From NCBI GenBank assembly GCA_963833885.1, contig CAWHZU010000031.1, forward strand, positions 434,001 through 498,000: a stretch of 64,000 nucleotides of DNA, given 5' to 3'. The notes below the pieces were generated by a model. The model worked only from the letters and a program-made list of their open reading frames with translations. It did no database searches and had not been told where the DNA came from. A program made the translations under genes and the position numbers. Each line of letters opens with the position of its first letter. The first letter of the stretch is position 1. This document shows, one piece after another, positions 60,555 to 64,000 of this stretch. Source of the stretch: JASHPR01 sp963833885 (lineage in GTDB: Bacteria; Actinomycetota; Actinomycetes; Streptosporangiales; Streptosporangiaceae).

Positions 60555-62516
60555 ATGTTAACAAGACGCAGGCTCGTCAGCTTCGGCGCCGCCACGGCGA
60601 CGATCGCAGCCATGACAATCGTGGGAATGACCGGCTCAGCCGGGGCCGCATCCCCGCCCAGCTACGTGCCGCTGGCTGGCAGCGTTACGCCGTTCACCAG
60701 CCACGTCCGGGCGGCCGGCGCGGTGACCGGCTCGGCGCAGCTGACCATCCAGGTCTGGCTGCAGCCCGGCGATCTGGCCGCGGCCCAGCAGTACGCGACG
60801 GCGGTGAGCACGCCCGGCAGCAAACTCTTCCGCCACTACCTGAGCCCCAGCGCCTACACCGCCCGATTCGGGTCCAGCCTGGCCTCAGCCCGCGCCGTGG
60901 AGGCATGGCTGCGCGGCCAGGACTTCACCGGCATTAACACCGACGCCCAGCGCGACTACGTGCGGGCCACCGGGTCGGTCGCAGCGATCAACGCAGCGTT
61001 CAAGATCCAGATGGAGAATTACCCGTCGTCAGCCAGTGGCAACGCCGGAGCGTACCAGCTGCGTGCCAACAACCGGGCGCTGGCCATCCCCGCATCGCTG
61101 TCCCAGTACGTGCTCGGGGTGACCGGCCTGAACAACGCCGCGCCCGTGCTCCCGCTCATGCGGTCGCCCAGGCATCAGAATGGGACCGCAGGGCAGCCCA
61201 CGGCGCCCTGCTCGCACTATTACGGGCAGCATGACATTTCCGGGCTGCCCAAGCAGTTCGGGCGGACGTCGTTCCCGACCCAGATCTGCGGCTACTCGGC
61301 CGACCAGGTGCGGGGCGCCTACAGCATGAACATGACCAACGACGGGCGAGGGCAGACGGTCTCGCTGGTCGAGCTGGGCCTGACCCCGGACATGTTCCTG
61401 ACCTTGCAGGACTACGCGAGTGCGGCCCACTTCGCGGCGCCCTCCACGGAGCGCTACTCCGAGCTGTCACTGGGCGCCAACACCTGCGGCGACCCGTTCG
61501 ACATCGAGGAGCAGCTGGACGTCGAGACCTCTTACGACATGGCCCCCGGCGCGAACCAGCTCGTGGTCGGCGGCGACAGCTGCAACAACGGCGACTTCGG
61601 CCTGCAGGGCCTGTTCGACGCCGACATCGCGGTCATCGACGGCATCGGCAGCAGCAACCACCCGCTGGCCAACATCAGCTCCAACTCCTGGGGACCAGGC
61701 GACGACAGCCAGCCGGCGATCCTGACCAACATCATGCATGCCTACCTGGTGCGCGCGGCAGCGCAGGGCGTCGGGATGTATTTCGCGTCCGGCGACGCAT
61801 CAGGAGTCGAGACCCCGGACGACCCGTTCGCCATCCTGGTCGGCGGTACCTCACTGGGGATCGGCAAGAATAACCAGCGCCTGTTCGAGACCGGCTGGTC
61901 CAGCGGCTTCTCGGCCATCAGCAACAGCCAGTGGGTCTTGCAGGGCGAGAACGGTGCCACCAGCGGCGGTCCCAGCCTGATCTGGGCCCAGCCGGGTTAC
62001 CAGCAAGGCGTGGTGCCGACGGCGCTGGCAACGGCGCCTGGCAACCGCCCCGGCCTGGTCCGGTCTGAACCCGACATCGCCGCCGTCGCGGACCTGTACA
62101 CGGGGTTCGCCACCGGGCTGCTGTCGTTCCCGAAGAACAAGCCGCCGCACTTCTACGAGACACCGATAGGCGGGACCAGCATGGCCTCGCCGCTGGTGGC
62201 GGGCATCATCGCCGACGCTCAGCAAGGGCAGTCCACGGCGTTCGGGTTCACTGATCCGGTGCTCTACAAGCTGAACGGGACGCCGGCGATATACGACATC
62301 CTGCCGTCGACCTCCAGTACCCCCGGGCTGTACCGCGGCGTGGTGTGCAACGTCAGTTTCTGCGGTGCCCCGTCCCTGATCACCTTCGACGATCAGAACC
62401 CCAACATGGATGGCTACACAGGCCAGGTCACCCTGAAGGGTTACGACAACATGACCGGCATCGGCACTCCGCACGGTCAGGTGTTCATCACGGCCTTGCG
62501 CGGACTGGAGGGCTGA
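60555..62516 (+). CDS. Secreted S53 (sedolisin-type) acid peptidase
   Basis: 653 residues. Signal peptide to about residue 32. Pro-kumamolisin domain about 45-200 (GSAQLTIQVWLQPGDLAAAQ, SKLFRHYLSPSAYTARFG). Catalytic domain after 240: Glu and Asp in DIEEQLDVETSYDMAPGA, oxyanion Asp region in FASGDASGVETP, and the nucleophile in IGGTSMASPLVAGI. C-terminal calcium site region (TGIGTPHGQVF). Family members are self-activating serine-carboxyl peptidases working at low pH, which fits an acid soil habitat. Confidence 0.92.
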   Translation: MLTRRRLVSFGAATATIAAMTIVGMTGSAGAASPPSYVPLAGSVTPFTSHVRAAGAVTGSAQLTIQVWLQPGDLAAAQQYATAVSTPGSKLFRHYLSPSAYTARFGSSLASARAVEAWLRGQDFTGINTDAQRDYVRATGSVAAINAAFKIQMENYPSSASGNAGAYQLRANNRALAIPASLSQYVLGVTGLNNAAPVLPLMRSPRHQNGTAGQPTAPCSHYYGQHDISGLPKQFGRTSFPTQICGYSADQVRGAYSMNMTNDGRGQTVSLVELGLTPDMFLTLQDYASAAHFAAPSTERYSELSLGANTCGDPFDIEEQLDVETSYDMAPGANQLVVGGDSCNNGDFGLQGLFDADIAVIDGIGSSNHPLANISSNSWGPGDDSQPAILTNIMHAYLVRAAAQGVGMYFASGDASGVETPDDPFAILVGGTSLGIGKNNQRLFETGWSSGFSAISNSQWVLQGENGATSGGPSLIWAQPGYQQGVVPTALATAPGNRPGLVRSEPDIAAVADLYTGFATGLLSFPKNKPPHFYETPIGGTSMASPLVAGIIADAQQGQSTAFGFTDPVLYKLNGTPAIYDILPSTSSTPGLYRGVVCNVSFCGAPSLITFDDQNPNMDGYTGQVTLKGYDNMTGIGTPHGQVFITALRGLEG

Positions 62517-62590
62517 GAGCCGCCCCGCCTCGCTGCGCGCCGACATGGGCCGCTTCATGGACCCGATCGGCGGCAGCGACGGCGGGGCGG

Positions 62591-64000
62591 CTATTTCTCG
62601 TCTGGCCGCAGCGAGCCGTCGGCCATTCTGCCGTCCGCTGTCCAGCGGGCTTCGAGCTCGGCGACGAGCGCGGTCAGGGTCGCCGCGTGCTGCTGGATCC
62701 AGCCGAGCCGCACCGGGATCACCCGCTCGGCCAGTTCGGCCTCAGATTCGTGCTGGTCCACCAGCGCACCGCCCTGCTCGTCGGGGTAGGCCAGCGCGTC
62801 GAGCATCCTGATCACGCGCCGCCGCAGGTACTCCTCGGCGCCCGCCACGCGCACGGTCCGGCTGCCGAAATACGCGCGGCCGGCCGCATCCTGCGCGGTC
62901 GCGGTCACGGTCAGCCACTCGTCGCCGTCGCCGGAAGTCGTGACGATGTGTGCGGGCGAACTGCCGTCGGCGGGGCGGCCGCCCGTTACGCTCCACTGCA
63001 CCCCGGTGAGCCCCGCGGCTGCCGACTGATCACCGTCGACATACCAGCCGGCCTGCTGGCCGGCGCCACCATCTCGCCCTCGCCGATGTACTCGCCCTCG
63101 CCGCAGACCGGGCCGTGGATCATCAGCGGCCGGCAGACCAGCCGCTCGATGACGTTCTCGGTGATCTGGGACACCAGTGCGTTGGAGAGGGCCAGCGGCC
63201 AGTCGGTGGTGCCAACCGAGAAGAGCATCCCGCCGGACGGCGCGGTCCTGATCACGATGGCGGCGTTCGCCTGGTCATACCCGGCTACCCAGCCTGCGGA
63301 CAGCCTGGCGAGCGCGAGCAGGACGCGCCCGCTGCCGCCCCTGCGGTGCTCGCTCATCCGCGGCGGATCCGACGGGCGCTCGAGGCGGACCCCGTCGGTC
63401 TCGTACCCGATGACCGGCGTATCCTCGCCGCCGCTGATCCCCTCCGGCGGCACGTCGACGCCGTCGAAGATCCAGTGATCGAGTATCACGGGCTGATAGG
63501 CCTCGATCGCGCGCCGGCCGTCCCACCAGCCGCCGCCCCAGGCGCCATTGGACAGGGTGAGCCAGTCCTGCGGGTCGTTGCGGTGCCAGACCGCGCCAAC
63601 CCGGCCAGACCCGTCGCCTTCCGGCGAGCCTCCTGCCATCTTGGCGCAGAAGAGCCGGTCGCCAGCCGCGGAGAACTCCACCTCGAAGCAGGCGACGTCG
63701 CCCGCGAAGAAGCACATGTTGCCGCCGCGGTCCAGGAACTCCAGGACCCGCCGCCGCATCTGCGCGCTCCAGTACTCGTCGTGCCCGGCGCTGATCACCA
63801 GCGCATCGGTGTCCAGCAGCGCGTCGTCGAAGTGCAGGTCGAAGTCGGTGCAGTAGCTGACGGAGTATCCGCGGCTCTCCAGCCAGGCGACGAACGGCGC
63901 GTCCCAGTGCACGAACGTCTGCCGGCGCGATGTCCTGGCGTAAGGGTCGGGAGCGTCTCCCTCCATGACCCGCTGGCCCACTCCCCCGTTGCCCGGGCGC
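62591..64000 (-). pseudogene. N,N-dimethylformamidase large-subunit-like protein, frameshifted and cut by the window edge
   Basis: The chain enters from beyond 64000: GGVGQRVMEGDAPDPYARTS, HWDAPFVAWLESRGYSVSY, CTDFDLHFDD, VISAGHDEYWSAQMRRRVLE and GGNMCFFAGDVACFEVEFS match the DMFase C-terminal-like family. Near 63066 one base is missing: EGEMVA should run into GQQAGWYVDGDQSAAAGLTG, which is in the next frame and continues as QWSVTGGRPADGSSPA to the stop at 62591. Related enzymes hydrolyse dimethylformamide, but this family is wider than that reaction. A single clean slip; may be an assembly error. Confidence 0.75.

Overview
This 64-kb window is high-GC DNA from an actinomycete. Evidence is the strong G/C bias at third codon positions, frequent GTG starts, a WhiB-type regulator, actinobacterial branched-chain amino acid (BCAA) gene order, and many secreted hydrolases. 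The mix of an S53 acid peptidase, GH18, GH16-like, S1 protease and spherulin-4-type proteins suggests a soil saprotroph (Streptosporangiales- or Catenulispora-like). That placement is inference only; no rRNA or tRNA gene was seen.

Region by region. 1-10.2 kb: a minus-strand BCAA block, ilvB-ilvN-ilvC-leuB-cimA, preceded by a leader peptide and attenuator, followed by a PsiE-like membrane protein and an ISKra4-type transposase fragment. leuC-leuD is divergent from an IclR (NdgR/LtbR-type) regulator across an array of 18-bp direct repeats. 10.3-24.2 kb: mixed genes, including an S1 protease, a GH16-like protein coupled to proline iminopeptidase, a methyltransferase, a sigma factor lacking region 4.2, an aldo/keto reductase, an RDD protein, a pentapeptide-repeat protein, the sugar-phosphate pair tal-pgi, a lipoprotein, a hemolysin-III protein and a DUF559-type pseudogene. 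24.2-33.8 kb: a GH18 chitinase-like protein behind a perfect 25-bp palindrome, a TPP enzyme/GlcD-like oxidase pair, a GT4 glycosyltransferase, an SGNH hydrolase pair, a TMEM175-like channel, an ECHDC3-like crotonase, then whiB with a 23-codon membrane peptide and a hairpin. 33.8-46.5 kb: a decayed stretch (a broken YcaQ/DUF1006-like gene and a frameshifted marR) beside an MFS exporter; an aminoglycoside-phosphotransferase-like gene facing an acyl-CoA synthetase; a MarR-controlled hemerythrin/NmrA pair; a CHRD-type secreted protein; a lipoprotein; and TtuC, C45 acyltransferase and a broken polysaccharide deacetylase. 46.5-64 kb: a large repeat-rich secreted spherulin-4 protein (frameshifted), nitronate monooxygenase, PadR-ABC-FtsX, GNAT, a P-loop kinase, a divergent D-amino-acid/D-peptide module (XRE-cupin, DppA-like M55 peptidase, APC permease, DadA-like oxidase), an S53 peptidase, and a frameshifted dimethylformamidase-like gene running off the end.

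The BCAA genes cover the steps from pyruvate and 2-ketobutyrate to the branched keto acids and most of the leucine branch. No leuA is present; cimA supplies 2-ketobutyrate by the threonine-independent route. Two control layers are visible: ribosome-mediated attenuation at ilvB and a repeated operator at leuC/IclR.

A recurring feature is the number of genes interrupted by a single base (about 27.3, 33.9, 34.5, 35.2, 46.25, 47.2, 48.6 and 63.07 kb). Some are clearly decaying (nonsense codons, missing domains). Others are clean one-base slips that could be assembly error. The strongest candidates for new biology are the ATT-initiated membrane peptide behind whiB, the ilvB leader, the 18-bp repeat array, and palindromes shared by secreted-protein genes.
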